Made by a program: the position numbers and the translations under genes. A stretch of 64,000 bases of DNA, taken from positions 248,001 through 312,000 of the forward strand of contig CP150554.1 in the NCBI GenBank assembly GCA_049487715.1, in the 5' to 3' direction. Under the pieces are notes generated by a model. It saw only the letters and a list, made by a program, of their open reading frames with translations, was not told the origin of the DNA and searched no databases. Below, piece by piece: positions 63,731-64,000 of this stretch; position 1 is the first letter of the stretch, and the number at the start of each line of letters is the position of its first letter. This DNA comes from Pycnococcus provasolii (lineage: Eukaryota > Chlorophyta > Pseudoscourfieldiophyceae > Pseudoscourfieldiales).

Positions 63731-64000
63731 CCTTAAAAAACAAACGCGGTCGAGTGTCGGTCGGGAGGTTAAGTCGGGAGGTTAAGTCCGGAGTTGTCCT
63801 TAAAACAAACGCGGTCATTGGAGTGTCGGGAGGTTAATTAAGTCGGGAGGTTAAGTCGGGAGTTTGTCCTTAAAACAAACGCGGTCATTGGAGTGTCGGG
63901 AGGTTAATTAAGTCGGGAGGTTAAGTCGGGAGTTTGTCCTTAAAAAACAAACGCGGTCATTGGAGTGTCGGGAGGTTAAGTCGGGAGGTTAAGTCGGGAG
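63731..64000. repeat. Tandem array, unit ~70 bp, continuing past the window
   Basis: Four copies are visible by the marker ACAAACGCGGTC (GCGGT starts at 63746, 63811, 63881 and 63953; spacings 65, 70, 72). Each unit also holds two or three internal GTCGGGAGGTTAA sub-repeats. The second and third copies are almost identical. The array reaches the last base, so its true length is unknown. Confidence 0.92.

Noticed and set aside
1-64000. CRISPR arrays, bacterial operons or prokaryotic origin of the window
   Set aside because: No spaced direct repeats of CRISPR type; introns, eukaryotic-only proteins and monocistronic divergent layout show nuclear eukaryotic DNA.

Overview
This is a nuclear chromosome segment from a eukaryotic microbe, most probably a small-genomed green alga. 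Genes are single-copy and eukaryotic (proteasome RPT4, OLA1, eL37, PIEZO, DNAJC9, RNA polymerase I factor). They are packed at about one per 2 kb on both strands. Three short GT-AG introns (71, 78 and 111 bp) are needed to complete otherwise truncated proteins. Several proteins have plant-like features (AP2 domain, plastid-type leader peptides, plant-type DUF89 phosphatase). TGTAA, the poly(A) signal known from chlorophytes, occurs at or shortly after the stop of roughly half the genes. Short TTAGGG arrays suggest a TTAGGG telomere. The lineage call is inference; no species is named.

Layout. 0-9 kb: PIEZO C-terminus, RPT4, a small membrane protein, an AP2 protein, OLA1, eL37 and a vasohibin-like tubulin carboxypeptidase. 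9-24 kb: a cyclic-nucleotide-binding protein, a glomulin/ALF4-like protein, DNAJC9, a nitronate monooxygenase-like protein, an aldehyde oxidase-type molybdoenzyme, a possible plastid protein, an F-box-like protein, a small secreted Cys-rich protein and a METTL-type methyltransferase. 24-40 kb: a tricorn protease homologue, a C3HC zinc-finger protein, a cyclic-nucleotide phosphodiesterase, an organellar glyoxalase II, a membrane-anchored subtilisin with a thrombospondin repeat, and a surface protein with two seven-repeat propellers. 40-43 kb: a truncated NSUN-type RNA methyltransferase beside a decayed tyrosine-recombinase element. 43-62 kb: a coiled-coil protein, an ankyrin protein, a TspO-like membrane protein, an AIG1-type GTPase, a 5S rRNA gene, an AdoMet decarboxylase-ornithine decarboxylase fusion, an MFS transporter, a zinc-finger methyltransferase, a DUF89 phosphatase, a TAF1B/Rrn7-like factor and organellar cysteinyl-tRNA synthetase. 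62-64 kb: gene-free, repeat-rich DNA ending in a ~70-bp tandem array that runs off the window.

Most genes lie in divergent pairs with short shared promoters. Two motifs recur there: telomere-like TTAGGG runs and TTCGGGGTTT. The functions do not form one pathway. Loose themes are cyclic-nucleotide signalling (CNB protein plus PDE), proteolysis (RPT4, tricorn, subtilisin), translation and RNA modification (eL37, 5S, CARS, NSUN relic, TAF1B) and possibly cilia/microtubules (vasohibin, coiled-coil protein). The most notable single gene is the bifunctional AdoMetDC-ODC at 49.9-52.4 kb, which would unite both committed decarboxylases of spermidine synthesis in one chain.
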